From assembly GCF_006065315.1 (NCBI RefSeq), contig NZ_CP040749.1, positions 3,176,501-3,240,500 on the forward strand: DNA of 64,000 nt, given 5' to 3'. This document shows positions 1 to 9,533 of this stretch, piece after piece (within the stretch, counting starts at the first letter, position 1; every line of letters starts with the position of its first letter). Under the pieces are notes generated by a model. The model worked only from the letters and a program-made list of their open reading frames with translations, was not told the origin of the DNA and ran no database searches. Made by a program: the position numbers and the translations under genes. This DNA is from Aureibaculum algae (GTDB lineage Bacteria > Bacteroidota > Bacteroidia > Flavobacteriales > Flavobacteriaceae).

Positions 1-600
1 AAGTTTCGCTAAATCTAACTTCTCTTGCTCAAACTCAATCAGTCCTTTTAAGTTTGATATTGCAGCCAATAATGCTACCTGTTGCTGGTAATTTTTATTT
101 ACCGCATAGCTTACTTTTATCTCACCAGTATCTTTTAATTCCTGTGCTTTTTTAACAGCTGACATTGCTTCATCATATTTTTTCAACGCAAAATACAAAT
201 TAGCTAATTTATAAGCATGGTAGTTATTGCCTGACTTTACGGTTAACTTAGCATAGGTTTGAGCTGCTTTATCATAAGCTCCCATATTTTCTAAAGAGAC
301 AGCCTGCATCTCCAAAATTTGTTGTTTACTACCATCTTTACTCAAAACATCTGCACATACCATATAGCAAGAAGGATACTTTCTGTCGTTAAAATATAAA
401 TAAGCTAAACTGTCTTTATAAGTACTATTGTCGCCTTCTTTTGCTATAATATCATACATGCTTTTTTTAGCAACGTCTGAATCTGCATAACGTAAAGCTT
501 GTTTTAATACCGCCTTATCTAATGAAGTATCTGTATTGCTTTGAGCATAAAAAGAAGTTATTGCTAAAAAAGCACTAAATGTAATGTAAAATTTTCTCAT
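1..600 (-). CDS. TPR-repeat secreted protein, 3' end outside window
   Basis: The reverse strand is open from an ATG at 598-600 to the window edge, giving the first 200 residues of a longer protein. Residues 1-20 look like a Sec signal peptide ending in an Ala-Gln cleavage region. The rest consists of helical pairs rich in Ala, Leu and Tyr with TPR-like spacing (for example the run around LANLYFALKKYDEAM). It is therefore probably a periplasmic or surface TPR scaffold protein. The partner is unknown and the C-terminus cannot be seen. Not in the supplied gene calls because it is truncated; the translation was read by hand. Confidence 0.8.
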   Translation of the reverse strand, partial: MRKFYITFSAFLAITSFYAQSNTDTSLDKAVLKQALRYADSDVAKKSMYDIIAKEGDNSTYKDSLAYLYFNDRKYPSCYMVCADVLSKDGSKQQILEMQAVSLENMGAYDKAAQTYAKLTVKSGNNYHAYKLANLYFALKKYDEAMSAVKKAQELKDTGEIKVSYAVNKNYQQQVALLAAISNLKGLIEFEQEKLDLAKL

Positions 601-724
601 ATTTATTATTTTGGGTGTCTACAAATTTATTGAAATTAATCTTAATAAAATGCTAAAGTTTTGTCTGGTTATTTTCTCTTATTTATTATGGTTCAAATCA
701 AAAATAATATGAACCATAAACAAA

Positions 725-757
725 AAAAGCTCCTTATTTCTAAGAAGCCTTATTTTT
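725..757 (-). terminator. Imperfect hairpin terminator after tRNA-His
   Basis: Reading the reverse strand just past the tRNA 3' end there is a stem of the form AAGGCTTCTTA / TAAGGAGCTTT with one mismatch and a bulge, followed by a run of seven T. It is placed where a tRNA transcription terminator is expected. Confidence 0.5.
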
Positions 758-758
758 G

Positions 759-833
759 GGTGGAAGATGGGGCTCGAACCCACGACCCTCGGTACCACAA
801 ACCGATGCTCTAACCAACTGAGCTACAACCACC
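759..833 (-). tRNA. tRNA-His (GTG)
   Basis: The reverse strand folds as a cloverleaf: anticodon stem TCGGT/ACCGA with loop TTGTGGT (anticodon GTG), a T-arm with TTCGAGC loop and a D-arm starting AGCTC. The extra G at position -1 facing C73 is the identity mark of tRNA-His. The acceptor stem carries two T-T oppositions at positions 5:68 and 6:67, which is slightly weak. CCA is not encoded. A promoter and a terminator flank it, so it is a single-gene transcript. Confidence 0.95.
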
Positions 834-873
834 ATTTAATATATTCAGCAAACCATTTCTAGCTTAGCGGATG

Positions 874-903
874 CAAATATAATCTATTTGTAGTATTGTT
901 CAA
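874..903 (-). promoter_or_regulatory. Promoter of tRNA-His
   Basis: On the reverse strand TTG (901-903) is followed after 19 nt by TATATTTG (874-881), an exact match to the Bacteroidetes housekeeping promoter (TTG ... TAnnTTTG). It points into the tRNA gene about 40 nt downstream. Confidence 0.75.
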
Positions 904-977
904 ATAAAAAATGAAAAATTTGTAACTTTAAACCTAATTTGTGCTACTAACTAATAAAACCACTAAACTAAAGTTAG

Positions 978-1667
978 ATGAAACCTAAATTTTTATATTT
1001 CTTTTTTTTCATAATTAGTATCAATTGTACAAAACCAACAAATAGTGATGCTTTTATTGAAAACGTAACTGGACGCTATTTATACGATTCTGATCAAGTG
1101 ATTGAAGTTTACTTTAAGGATAAGGTTTTACTATTAACCTGGAAAGGAATTAAAGACATAAAACCAATGAAGTTTGATGATGATATCTTTTTCGTAAAAG
1201 AAATGAACGAAAAGATCACTTTTAAAACAAATCCTCAAGATCAAAAAGAATATTTGGTATTACTTCCCAAAGAAGAAGGTGCTGAAATCACATTTAATTT
1301 TAAAAAATTAGAGAAAAATGAATTAACACCTAGTGAATATCTAGCAAACGATAATTTTGAAGAAGCATTAGCTGGTTATATAGCTATTCAACAAAAAGAT
1401 TCATTAAACATAGCCGTAAACGAGAATGAGATGAACGCTATAGGTTATTATCATCTTGGACGAAATGAAATCCCAAAAGCCATTAACGTACTAAAAATCA
1501 ATGCTGTTTTACACCCAAAAAGCGATAATGTATTTGATAGTTTAGGGGAAGCTTATTTGAAAAGTGGAGATACATTACAAGCCATAGTTAATTACAAAAA
1601 AGCACTAGCAATAGATTCTGGCAACAGACGTGCAAAAAACGTAGTTGAAAAATTTGATAAAAAATAA
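978..1667 (+). CDS. TPR-containing lipoprotein
   Basis: The N-terminus is a short hydrophobic signal with a lipobox ending at Cys17, so the mature protein is predicted to be lipid-anchored. Residues about 25-115 form a beta-rich segment of unknown family. Residues about 130-229 carry two to three TPR-like helical repeats (YYHLGRNEIPKAINVL, then GEAYLKSGDTLQAIVNYKKAL). TPR proteins of this size usually act as binding scaffolds. No ligand can be inferred. It stands alone between tRNA-His and the convergent bshB1. Confidence 0.75.
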   Translation: MKPKFLYFFFFIISINCTKPTNSDAFIENVTGRYLYDSDQVIEVYFKDKVLLLTWKGIKDIKPMKFDDDIFFVKEMNEKITFKTNPQDQKEYLVLLPKEEGAEITFNFKKLEKNELTPSEYLANDNFEEALAGYIAIQQKDSLNIAVNENEMNAIGYYHLGRNEIPKAINVLKINAVLHPKSDNVFDSLGEAYLKSGDTLQAIVNYKKALAIDSGNRRAKNVVEKFDKK

Positions 1668-1748
1668 AGAAAGTGTTCGAAATAGGATATTAATTGACTC
1701 CTATCTATCCATTATTACTTTTTATAATATTTATGAATAACCTGTTGC

Positions 1749-2465
1749 CTATATCAAATCATCTAAATTATCAACAGCTACATAACGCTCTACCGTAAAT
1801 CCTTCAGCATAATCTGCACCTATTAAACGCCCTAAATCTTTGGCTCTATATTCAATACTTTCTAAAAATGTTTTGGTAGCAATAGGCGAAGTTGGTTCCT
1901 TACTATTTGGATCATAAAATTGCGAGGCATAAGCCTTAATAGCTTCTATTTTTTTATTAATAAATCCAGATACATCAACAACAAAGTCCGGCTCAATGTT
2001 TTTCCATTGTATATAATGGTATACATGTTTTGGTCTCCAAGCTTCTTGATTTTTTCCGTCAACTTCAGTTTCTATCTTTCGTAGACCAGATAAAAAACAA
2101 GCATCGCTAACCAGTTTACTCCCTTTACCATGATCAATATGTCTATCGTCAATAGCATTACACAAAACAATGTTGGGCTTGTACTTTCTGATTATTTTTA
2201 TAACTTCTCTTTGATGTGCTTTATCATTCACAAAAAAAGCATCGCTAAAAGCAAGGTTTTCTCTCACTTCAACTTTTAATATTTTCGCTGCATCAGAGGA
2301 CTCTTTATCACGAATTTCCGCGGAACCTCTTGTTCCTAATTCACCTCTAGTTAAATCTAATATGCCAACCTTTTTTCCTAATGAAATTTCTTTCGCTATT
2401 GTTGCTCCACAACCTAATTCTACATCATCTGGATGTGCCCCTACTGCTAAAATGTCTAATTTCAT
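1749..2465 (-). CDS. bshB1: Bacillithiol biosynthesis deacetylase BshB1
   Basis: A PIG-L/LmbE-family zinc hydrolase of 238 residues. The zinc motif AHPDDVE is at residues 10-16 and the second metal region HIDHG at 109-113. BshB1 removes the acetyl group from N-acetylglucosaminyl-malate to give GlcN-malate, the second step of bacillithiol synthesis; bacillithiol is the low-molecular-weight thiol used by many Bacteroidetes and Firmicutes in place of glutathione. Length and the LTRGELGTRGS block fit the BshB1 subgroup rather than general LmbE proteins. A TATCTTTG -7-like element lies at 2485-2492 on the reverse strand. Single gene. Confidence 0.93.
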   Translation of the reverse strand: MKLDILAVGAHPDDVELGCGATIAKEISLGKKVGILDLTRGELGTRGSAEIRDKESSDAAKILKVEVRENLAFSDAFFVNDKAHQREVIKIIRKYKPNIVLCNAIDDRHIDHGKGSKLVSDACFLSGLRKIETEVDGKNQEAWRPKHVYHYIQWKNIEPDFVVDVSGFINKKIEAIKAYASQFYDPNSKEPTSPIATKTFLESIEYRAKDLGRLIGADYAEGFTVERYVAVDNLDDLI

Positions 2466-2594
2466 ATACTTATTTTATAGAGTTCAAAGATAAGAAAGAA
2501 TTTCATTAGGAAAACTTTAACAATCTAATCATTCTACTTTTTTATTATTAACTATTTTTGCATAAATGGTTAACTAACCCATAAACTGTTCTGA

Positions 2595-3710
2595 ATGAGA
2601 AAAATATTATCAATTATTTTGAGTGTTATCCTTTTAGCTGGTGCAATACTCCTGGCCAACTATTTCATAAAAAATAAAAACAAACCTAAACCTAAGTTTG
2701 ATAAAATTATAAAAACTGTTGCTATTGACACGGTTAAAAACGGCGAAGTTCCTATCATTATTTCTGCTAGTGGAAATTTAGTCGCTAAAAATAAAATTGA
2801 ACTTTACTCTGAGGTACAAGGTGTTTTAAGTACTGTTGGAAAAGATTTTAAAGCCGGTACTAATTATCAAAAAGGTCAAATTATCTTAAAAATAAATAGT
2901 GACGAATTTTATGCGAGTTTACAGTCACAAAAAAGTAATTTATACAATTTAGTTACTTCTATTATGCCAGATATTCGTTTAGATTTTCCAAAAGAGTTTG
3001 AAAAATGGCAATCTTACCTTCAGAGTTTTGACTTGAATAAAGCGACACCAAAACTCCCAGAATATGGATCTGATAAAGAAAAATATTTCATTTCAGGGAG
3101 AAATATTACGACAACATATTACAGTGTTAAAAACCTAGAAGTAAAGTTAGGAAAATATCAAATTAGAGCTCCATATAATGGGATATTAACAGAAGCTTTA
3201 GTTACACCTGGCACATTAATTAGGTCTGGTCAGAAATTAGGTGAATTTATTGATCCTAGTGTTTATGAAATGGAAGTTAACATAAGTTCTGAATTTAGTA
3301 ATTTATTAAAAGTAGGAAACGCGGTTTCTTTACATGATTTAGAAAATACCCAATCATTTACTGGTAAAGTAATTCGTGTAAATGGAAAAATAGACCAAAC
3401 TTCTCAAACGCTAAAAGCTTATATAGAAGTTAAAGATAAGTCATTAAAAGAAGGCATGTATCTCGAAGCTGATTTAACTGCAAAATCAGAGCATAATGCT
3501 TATAAAATCGATAGAAAACTTTTAATTGATAATACCAGTGTTTATGTTGTAAATGACACTCTTTTAGAATTAAAGAGTGTAAACCCTGTCTATTTTGAAG
3601 CCGAAAGTGTCATTATTAAAGGCTTACCCGATAATACTCAATTATTAGCCAATCCAGTATCAGGTGCTTATAATGGAATGCCTGTAAAGGTAAATACTGA
3701 AAAAAAATAG
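2595..3710 (+). CDS. RND efflux periplasmic adaptor (MFP) subunit
   Basis: A 371-residue membrane-fusion protein: one N-terminal membrane segment (about residues 5-27), then the two halves of the lipoyl/barrel-sandwich domain (EVQGVLSTVGKDFKAGTNYQKGQ and YQIRAPYNGILTEALVTPGT), with a short hairpin between them, and a beta-barrel C-terminal part. It links the inner-membrane pump to the outer-membrane channel encoded by the next two genes. Gene order adaptor-pump-TolC is the usual RND operon. The substrate cannot be read from sequence; HAE1-type pumps often export drugs, lipids or bile-like compounds. Confidence 0.9.
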   Translation: MRKILSIILSVILLAGAILLANYFIKNKNKPKPKFDKIIKTVAIDTVKNGEVPIIISASGNLVAKNKIELYSEVQGVLSTVGKDFKAGTNYQKGQIILKINSDEFYASLQSQKSNLYNLVTSIMPDIRLDFPKEFEKWQSYLQSFDLNKATPKLPEYGSDKEKYFISGRNITTTYYSVKNLEVKLGKYQIRAPYNGILTEALVTPGTLIRSGQKLGEFIDPSVYEMEVNISSEFSNLLKVGNAVSLHDLENTQSFTGKVIRVNGKIDQTSQTLKAYIEVKDKSLKEGMYLEADLTAKSEHNAYKIDRKLLIDNTSVYVVNDTLLELKSVNPVYFEAESVIIKGLPDNTQLLANPVSGAYNGMPVKVNTEKK

Positions 3711-3767
3711 CATAAAACGATCATGCTGAAAGCTTTATCACCCTCGTGAATGATGAATAGCCAACAG

Positions 3768-3783
3768 TCCCGACGCTTCGGGA
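3768..3783. repeat. Short palindromic repeat (TCCCGA type)
   Basis: TCCCGACGCTTCGGGA, a 6-bp stem with a 4-nt loop, between the adaptor and pump genes. Related palindromes occur at 59947-59962 and 63181-63196. It is probably a dispersed REP-like hairpin; here it may also affect mRNA stability within the operon. Confidence 0.6.
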
Positions 3784-3813
3784 TGACCGTTAAAAAAACA
3801 ATAAAATAAACAC

Positions 3814-6800
3814 ATGAAAAAAATTATTACTTATTTTATTAAGTATCCAGTTGCTGTTAATGTAGTAATGTGGGCTTTTGTGATTTTTGGTGCCATTGGT
3901 ATTTTTTCAATGAAATCATCTTTTTTCCCATTGGTTGATTCTGAAATTATCAATATTAATTTGGTTTATCCTGGTGCTTCACCTCAAGAGATGGAAGAAG
4001 GGGTTGTATTAAAAATTGAAGATAATTTAAAAGGTCTGGTGGGTATTGACAGAGTTACTTCTGTATCTCGTGAAAATTCAGCTACTGTTACAGTTGAAAT
4101 AGAACGAGGAAGAAATATTGACATTATTCTGACGGAAGTTAAAAATGCAGTAGATCGTGTTCCCTCCTTCCCTAGCGGCATGGAACCTGCAGTTGTCGCT
4201 AAAATTGAAAGTATAAGGCCTACTATTAGTTTTACAGTAAGTGGAGAAAACCTTCCATTAAAAACCTTAAAAAAATATGCCAGAACTGTTGAAAATGACC
4301 TTAGAGCGATAGAGGGTATTTCACAAGTAAGTTTATCTGGATTTCCAGATGAAGAGATTGAAATTGCAGTTCGCGAAAATGATTTAAGAGCATATAATTT
4401 ATCATTTGTTGAAGTAGCGAATGCTGTACAAAATTCGAATTTAATTATTACAGGTGGAAACATAAAAACCTCTGAAGAAGATTATTTAATCCGTGCTAGA
4501 AATAGATTTTATTACGGTGAAGAATTGTTTAATTTAATTGTAAGAACAGATCCTTCTGGAAACATAATCAGACTTCATGACATTGCTGAAATTAAAGACA
4601 TTTGGAATGAAACCCCTGACCGTCTCTATTATAATGGTAATGTCGCAATTAACATTTCTGTTAGTAATACAAACAATGAAGATTTAATTTCGTCAGCTGA
4701 TGCGGTAAAAGAATATATAGATAAATTCAATCAACAACACGATAATGTTACCTTAAACATATCAAGTGATGCTTCTATTACTCTAAATCAACGTACAGAT
4801 TTATTGCTCGAAAACGGGATCATTGGTGTGCTTTTAGTACTACTGTTTTTAGCATTATTTTTAAATATCCGTTTGGCTTTATGGGTGGCCGTTGGTTTGC
4901 CAATATCCTTTTTAGGAATGTTTATTTTTGCTGCTCAATTAGGGGTGACTATTAATGTATTATCACTTTTTGGTATGATTATCGTCATTGGTATTTTAGT
5001 AGATGACGGTATTGTTATTGGTGAAAATATCTATCATCATTATAAAGATAAGGGGAAATCACCAATTAGAGCTGCTATAGATGGTACCATGGAAGTAATC
5101 CCTCCAATAGTATCAGCAATTATAACCACGCTACTAGCTTTCTCCACCTTCTTTTTCTTAGACGGAAGAATGGGTAAGTTTTTTAGTGAAGTATCTACTG
5201 TGGTAATATTAACGCTAACCGTTTCGTTAGTTGAGGCCTTGATTATTTTACCAGCTCATATTGCACATTCAAAAGCTCTGATGGATTCTAGTGCTAAATC
5301 AGGTAAGTTATTTGGCTTTTTTAGAATGATAAATGAGAAAGCTGATGCTGGTTTAGTTTATGTAAGAGAGCGGATGTACATTCCCTATTTAACATTCTTT
5401 TTAAAGCATAAACTATTAGGTTTTGCTATTCCAATTGCCCTATTAATATTTAGTATTGGAGCCTTAGGTGGAGGAATTGTTAGAACTTCTTTTTTTCCAT
5501 CTGTTGCTAGTGACAGGGTTTCTATAGACCTTACAATGCCGCAAGGTACGAATGAAAAAATAACAGACTCTATAATATCAAGTATAGAAGTTGCTGCGTG
5601 GAAGGTAAATGAAGAATATACCAAAAAACAGACAGGTAATGTCTCGGTCATAGAAAATATAATAAAACGTATTGGACCAGGAACTTCTAATGGTACACTT
5701 ACAATAAATTTATTGCCGGGAGAATCAAGAGATGTAAGTTCACCCGAAATAACAAATGCTATTCGAGAAAAAGTAGGTAAGGTTTTAGGCGTTGAAAGCT
5801 TGACCTTTGGTTCTGGTGGAAATTTTGGTGGTAGTCCTGTTTCTGTTTCATTATTAGGTAATAATATTACAGAGCTAAAAGCTGCGAAACTTGAATTGAA
5901 AGGTGAGTTAGAAAAAAACACCCTACTTAAAGACATTTCAGATAATGACCCATTGGGTATAAAAGAAATAAGAATAAAACTTAAGGATAACGCCTATATA
6001 TTAGGGCTAAACCTCCAAACCGTAACAGCACAGATACGGGCTGGTTTTTTTGGTTATCAAGCACAACGTTTTCAACGTGGACAAGATGAGATCAAAGTTT
6101 GGGTACGGTATAAAAAAGAAGATAGATCTTCTTTAACGGATTTAGAAGATATGAGGTTGATTACACCATCGGGTACAAGAGTCCCTTTTGGAGAAATTGC
6201 CACCTACGAAATTGAAAGAGGAGACATTGCCATTAACCATTTAAGTGGACAACGAGAAATTCAAATAAATGCGGATACAAAAAATCCGGAAGAAAGTGCT
6301 ACTGACATTTTAGAAGATATAAAGGTTAATGTAATGCCTCATATTTTTTCGAAATTCCCGTCGGTTTCAGCATCCTATGAAGGACAGAATAGAGAAGCTG
6401 CAAAAACGGTAGGTTCTGTAAGAATAGTTGGACCTATTATTTTAATGTTGATATATATAACTATTGCCTTTACATTTAGGTCTTATAGTCAACCCCTTTT
6501 ACTAATCCTGATGGTTCCTTTTAGTTTAATTGGTGTGGTTTGGGGTCATTTCTTTCATGGTTTTTCAATTAACATTTTATCATGGTTAGGTATCATTGCT
6601 TTGATTGGTATTATGGTTAATGATGGATTGGTACTTATAGGTAAATTTAATACCTACCTTAAAGAAGGTGAGAAATATGATGACGCTTTAATTCACGCAG
6701 GTAGATCACGATTTAGGGCAATTTTACTAACATCATTAACTACTATTGCTGGTTTAGCACCATTGTTATTAGAGAAAAGTCGTCAAGCTCAATTTTTAAA

Positions 6801-7089
6801 ACCAATGGCACTATCCATTTCTTATGGAATTGGTATTGCAACTGTACTTACACTTGTAATGCTACCTTTAATGTTATCTAGTTTTAATTATTTAAAAGTA
6901 TTTGTAAAATGGATGCGTACTGGCGAAAATGTAACAAGAGAAGAGGTTGAAAGAGCTATTATTGAACTAGAAAGTGAACATGAAGAGCTAATTGATGATA
7001 CGATGGTGAACGATGAAATAGAAGAAATAATGGATAAGTTTGATGACAATAATGATGAATTAAATACAAAAAATAATGAAATACATTAA
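3814..7089 (+). CDS. RND efflux transporter permease (HAE1-type)
   Basis: A 1091-residue inner-membrane proton-driven pump. It has the standard duplicated layout: TM1 near residue 10, a large periplasmic porter domain, TM2-6 (about 335-480), TM7 near 535, a second periplasmic loop, then TM8-12 (about 870-1020). The proton-relay aspartate pair of TM4 is visible in GILVDDGIVIGEN. The C-terminal tail after residue 1030 is strongly acidic and unusually long. The gene overlaps the following TolC gene by 14 bases, so translation is coupled. Length and topology are typical of the AcrB/MexB group. Confidence 0.93.
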   Translation: MKKIITYFIKYPVAVNVVMWAFVIFGAIGIFSMKSSFFPLVDSEIININLVYPGASPQEMEEGVVLKIEDNLKGLVGIDRVTSVSRENSATVTVEIERGRNIDIILTEVKNAVDRVPSFPSGMEPAVVAKIESIRPTISFTVSGENLPLKTLKKYARTVENDLRAIEGISQVSLSGFPDEEIEIAVRENDLRAYNLSFVEVANAVQNSNLIITGGNIKTSEEDYLIRARNRFYYGEELFNLIVRTDPSGNIIRLHDIAEIKDIWNETPDRLYYNGNVAINISVSNTNNEDLISSADAVKEYIDKFNQQHDNVTLNISSDASITLNQRTDLLLENGIIGVLLVLLFLALFLNIRLALWVAVGLPISFLGMFIFAAQLGVTINVLSLFGMIIVIGILVDDGIVIGENIYHHYKDKGKSPIRAAIDGTMEVIPPIVSAIITTLLAFSTFFFLDGRMGKFFSEVSTVVILTLTVSLVEALIILPAHIAHSKALMDSSAKSGKLFGFFRMINEKADAGLVYVRERMYIPYLTFFLKHKLLGFAIPIALLIFSIGALGGGIVRTSFFPSVASDRVSIDLTMPQGTNEKITDSIISSIEVAAWKVNEEYTKKQTGNVSVIENIIKRIGPGTSNGTLTINLLPGESRDVSSPEITNAIREKVGKVLGVESLTFGSGGNFGGSPVSVSLLGNNITELKAAKLELKGELEKNTLLKDISDNDPLGIKEIRIKLKDNAYILGLNLQTVTAQIRAGFFGYQAQRFQRGQDEIKVWVRYKKEDRSSLTDLEDMRLITPSGTRVPFGEIATYEIERGDIAINHLSGQREIQINADTKNPEESATDILEDIKVNVMPHIFSKFPSVSASYEGQNREAAKTVGSVRIVGPIILMLIYITIAFTFRSYSQPLLLILMVPFSLIGVVWGHFFHGFSINILSWLGIIALIGIMVNDGLVLIGKFNTYLKEGEKYDDALIHAGRSRFRAILLTSLTTIAGLAPLLLEKSRQAQFLKPMALSISYGIGIATVLTLVMLPLMLSSFNYLKVFVKWMRTGENVTREEVERAIIELESEHEELIDDTMVNDEIEEIMDKFDDNNDELNTKNNEIH

Positions 7090-8392
7090 GTTTATATATA
7101 TCACCTTATTATTTGTTAGTGCAGTAGAAGCACAAGAAGAAACCATTTCAAAAGCTGAAGCTGTAAAAATGGCGTTAGAAAATAATTATGGAATTAAAAT
7201 TGCCGATAACAATTTAAAAATTTCGGAAAACAATAAGAGTATTTATAATTCAGGTTTTTTACCTACTGTTGCAGGAAATGCTGGAGCTACATATAATTTA
7301 GACAATACAGAAGCCGTTTATGCAGATGGAAGAGTAACTAATTTGACTGGAGCTGAAAGTGATCGCTATAACGCATCTGTTAGCTTAAACTATGTGCTTT
7401 TTGATGGAATGGGTAGGCATTATGATTACCAAAGCTTAAAAGAACAATATAACCTATCTGAATTACAAGCTCGTCAAACTATTGAAAACACAATTTTACA
7501 ATTATTTTCAGTGTATTATAACGTGGCTAAATTAACTGAAAATCATGTACTTCTTCAGCAAAGTCTTGCTATTTCTAAAGATAGATTACAACGGGTACAG
7601 TATCAATTTGAATATGGGCAAAACACGAAATTAGCTGTATTAAATGCAGAAGTTGATGTCAATAATGATAGTATCAATCTATTAAACACAAAACAGTCCT
7701 TGATAAATGCAAAACGTGATTTAAATGTTGTTTTAGGGAAAAATACTGCTCCCAATTTTACAGTTGATACTTTAGTGAATTTTACGTTAACACCACATAA
7801 AGAAACATTATTTGAAAAAGTTAAAACCAATAATGTTGAGATGTTACAATTAGATAAAAACATTACGATTAGTGAATTTCAGATCAAAGCAAACAAATCT
7901 GGTTATTTACCAACATTGGGATTAAACGGCACTTATGGTTGGAATAAAAACAATAATAATGCGGCCTCTTTTTTAGCTACTTCAACAAATACAGGTTTGT
8001 CAGCTGGTCTAACACTATCCTGGAATATTTTTGATGGTGGAAGAACTAAAACATTGGTTGATAACGCTAAAATAAATCTAGAAAATCAACAATTTCTTAA
8101 AGAGGAAACGGAACTTGATATTGCACGTACTTTTAATAATGCCTATGATGATTATTTGAATAAATTATTCATTTTACAGACCCAAGAAAAAAACGTACAA
8201 ACCAATACTGATAATTTCAATAGAACGGAAGAACGTTTTAAATTAGGTCAAATAACATCGATAGAATTCAGACAAGCTCAATTAAACCTCATTAATGCTA
8301 AGAATGCAAAAAACAGTGCGAAATATGACGCTAAATTGGCTGAATTAGAAGTATTACAATTAAGTGGAGATTTATTAAATACTGACTTTTAA
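7076..8392 (+). CDS. TolC-family outer-membrane efflux protein
   Basis: A 438-residue protein with a signal peptide (about residues 1-19). It carries the two repeated TolC halves of long amphipathic helices alternating with beta segments (for example SVSLNYVLFDGMGRHYDYQ and SAGLTLSWNIFDGGRTKTL, the paired strand-then-helix starts). It should form the trimeric outer-membrane tunnel for the RND pump encoded just upstream. The start codon lies inside the end of the pump gene. Normal length for the family. Confidence 0.92.
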   Translation: MKYIKFIYITLLFVSAVEAQEETISKAEAVKMALENNYGIKIADNNLKISENNKSIYNSGFLPTVAGNAGATYNLDNTEAVYADGRVTNLTGAESDRYNASVSLNYVLFDGMGRHYDYQSLKEQYNLSELQARQTIENTILQLFSVYYNVAKLTENHVLLQQSLAISKDRLQRVQYQFEYGQNTKLAVLNAEVDVNNDSINLLNTKQSLINAKRDLNVVLGKNTAPNFTVDTLVNFTLTPHKETLFEKVKTNNVEMLQLDKNITISEFQIKANKSGYLPTLGLNGTYGWNKNNNNAASFLATSTNTGLSAGLTLSWNIFDGGRTKTLVDNAKINLENQQFLKEETELDIARTFNNAYDDYLNKLFILQTQEKNVQTNTDNFNRTEERFKLGQITSIEFRQAQLNLINAKNAKNSAKYDAKLAELEVLQLSGDLLNTDF

Positions 8393-8393
8393 A

Positions 8394-8579
8394 ATGTTTG
8401 AACACTTTTTTCAATGCCCTTATTGTTGGGAAGAAATATCAATGTTATTGGATAGATCCATAACAAACACAACCTATATTGAAGATTGTGAAGTGTGTTG
8501 TAGACCTATTGAAGTTCATGTACGTTTTGATACAGCATTAAATTTAGAAAGTTTTTCTGCGGTTGATATTGAACAATAA
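8394..8579 (+). CDS. CPXCG-motif cysteine-rich small protein
   Basis: A 61-residue protein with two Cys pairs that should bind zinc: C8-P-Y-C11 and C32-E-V-C35 (plus C36). This matches the small CPXCG-type zinc-ribbon family common in proteobacteria and Bacteroidetes, whose function is unknown. It starts one base after the TolC stop, so it is probably the last gene of the efflux operon. Confidence 0.8.
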   Translation: MFEHFFQCPYCWEEISMLLDRSITNTTYIEDCEVCCRPIEVHVRFDTALNLESFSAVDIEQ

Positions 8580-8616
8580 AGCTGTATAGAATTAAGTCAA
8601 GTAGAGCTACAGTTAC

Positions 8617-8642
8617 AAAACTAAAAATAGTTGTTTTTTTAT
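8617..8642 (+). terminator. Weak hairpin with T-run after efflux operon
   Basis: AACTA-aaaa-TAGTT followed by G and a run of seven T. The stem is only five pairs, so termination is plausible but weak. It lies between two convergent genes. Confidence 0.4.
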
Positions 8643-8649
8643 CTGAATT

Positions 8650-9444
8650 TTACTCATCCAACAATTCTAAGGTTACTAAATACGCACAATGATCAGATGC
8701 CACAGTATCTTGAATAACTTTAGTTTCTAGTACTCTCCATCTATTTTTAGGATAAAACAGTACGTAATCTATTTTTATAACTGGATTATCTGATGGATAT
8801 GTATATTCAATATTATTTTTATCATAGGCCGCTGTCCATACTTTTTCTAATATGTTTATTGGTGTACTGTTGGGTTCTGCATTTAAATCTCCAGCTAAAA
8901 TAGTTGGGTACTTATTCTTTGAAAATATTTCATTTATTTTTTCTACTTGTAATACCCTATCCCTTTCATCATTTAAATGGTCTAAATGAGTGCCAATAAA
9001 AGAAATAGTATCTTTAGTACTTAATGTAGTTGTTATCTCTAAGGCGGCTCTAGGTTCATGATCGTCATAATATGGCAATGCTATATTTCTAGTACTTAAA
9101 AAGCTAGTCTTAGACAGAATACCTTCACCATATTCACCATTGTCATAGTCCATTGCTTTTCCAAATAACGGGCTCAGTTTTGTTCGCCATCCTAACTCTG
9201 TTACTAAATCGTATTTTTTTGCTCTATTTGTCCTATTATCGACTTCTTGCATGGCCACAAAATCTGGGTTAGCATCTTTTATTACTTTAGCGATAAGGTC
9301 TAAGTTAAAATCACCTTTTGTTGTTGCTCCATGTAATATATTAAACGACAACACACGTACTATCTTTGTACTATCAACTTTCTGTTGAGACCAAGAAATG
9401 GTGCATGACACTATTAGTAATAGTATTGAAAATTTTAGTTTCAT
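8650..9444 (-). CDS. Secreted endonuclease/exonuclease/phosphatase-family protein
   Basis: An EEP-fold hydrolase. The family's metal and catalytic blocks are in order: N in FNILHG, E in MQEVDNRTN, H in GTHLDH, D and N in AGDLNAEP, and the terminal SDH. The start is placed at an internal Met 23 codons into the longest open frame. From there the protein begins with a clear signal peptide (KLKFSILLLIVSCTISWSQ), while the upstream stretch has no such character. Exported EEP proteins of Bacteroidetes act on phosphodiesters, from nucleic acids to phospholipids or inositol phosphates; the substrate is not evident. Confidence 0.85.
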   Translation of the reverse strand: MKLKFSILLLIVSCTISWSQQKVDSTKIVRVLSFNILHGATTKGDFNLDLIAKVIKDANPDFVAMQEVDNRTNRAKKYDLVTELGWRTKLSPLFGKAMDYDNGEYGEGILSKTSFLSTRNIALPYYDDHEPRAALEITTTLSTKDTISFIGTHLDHLNDERDRVLQVEKINEIFSKNKYPTILAGDLNAEPNSTPINILEKVWTAAYDKNNIEYTYPSDNPVIKIDYVLFYPKNRWRVLETKVIQDTVASDHCAYLVTLELLDE

Positions 9445-9533
9445 GTTTTTTATAAATAATTTATTTAGAATAATCCGTTTTGACCCCACCTCAATAAAAT
9501 CCAAATACCTCATGCATTAAATTTCTTTTATTA

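Noticed and set aside
9445..9513. Longer N-terminus for the EEP-family enzyme
   Set aside because: The extra 23 residues would precede and disable a clear signal peptide, so the internal Met was chosen.
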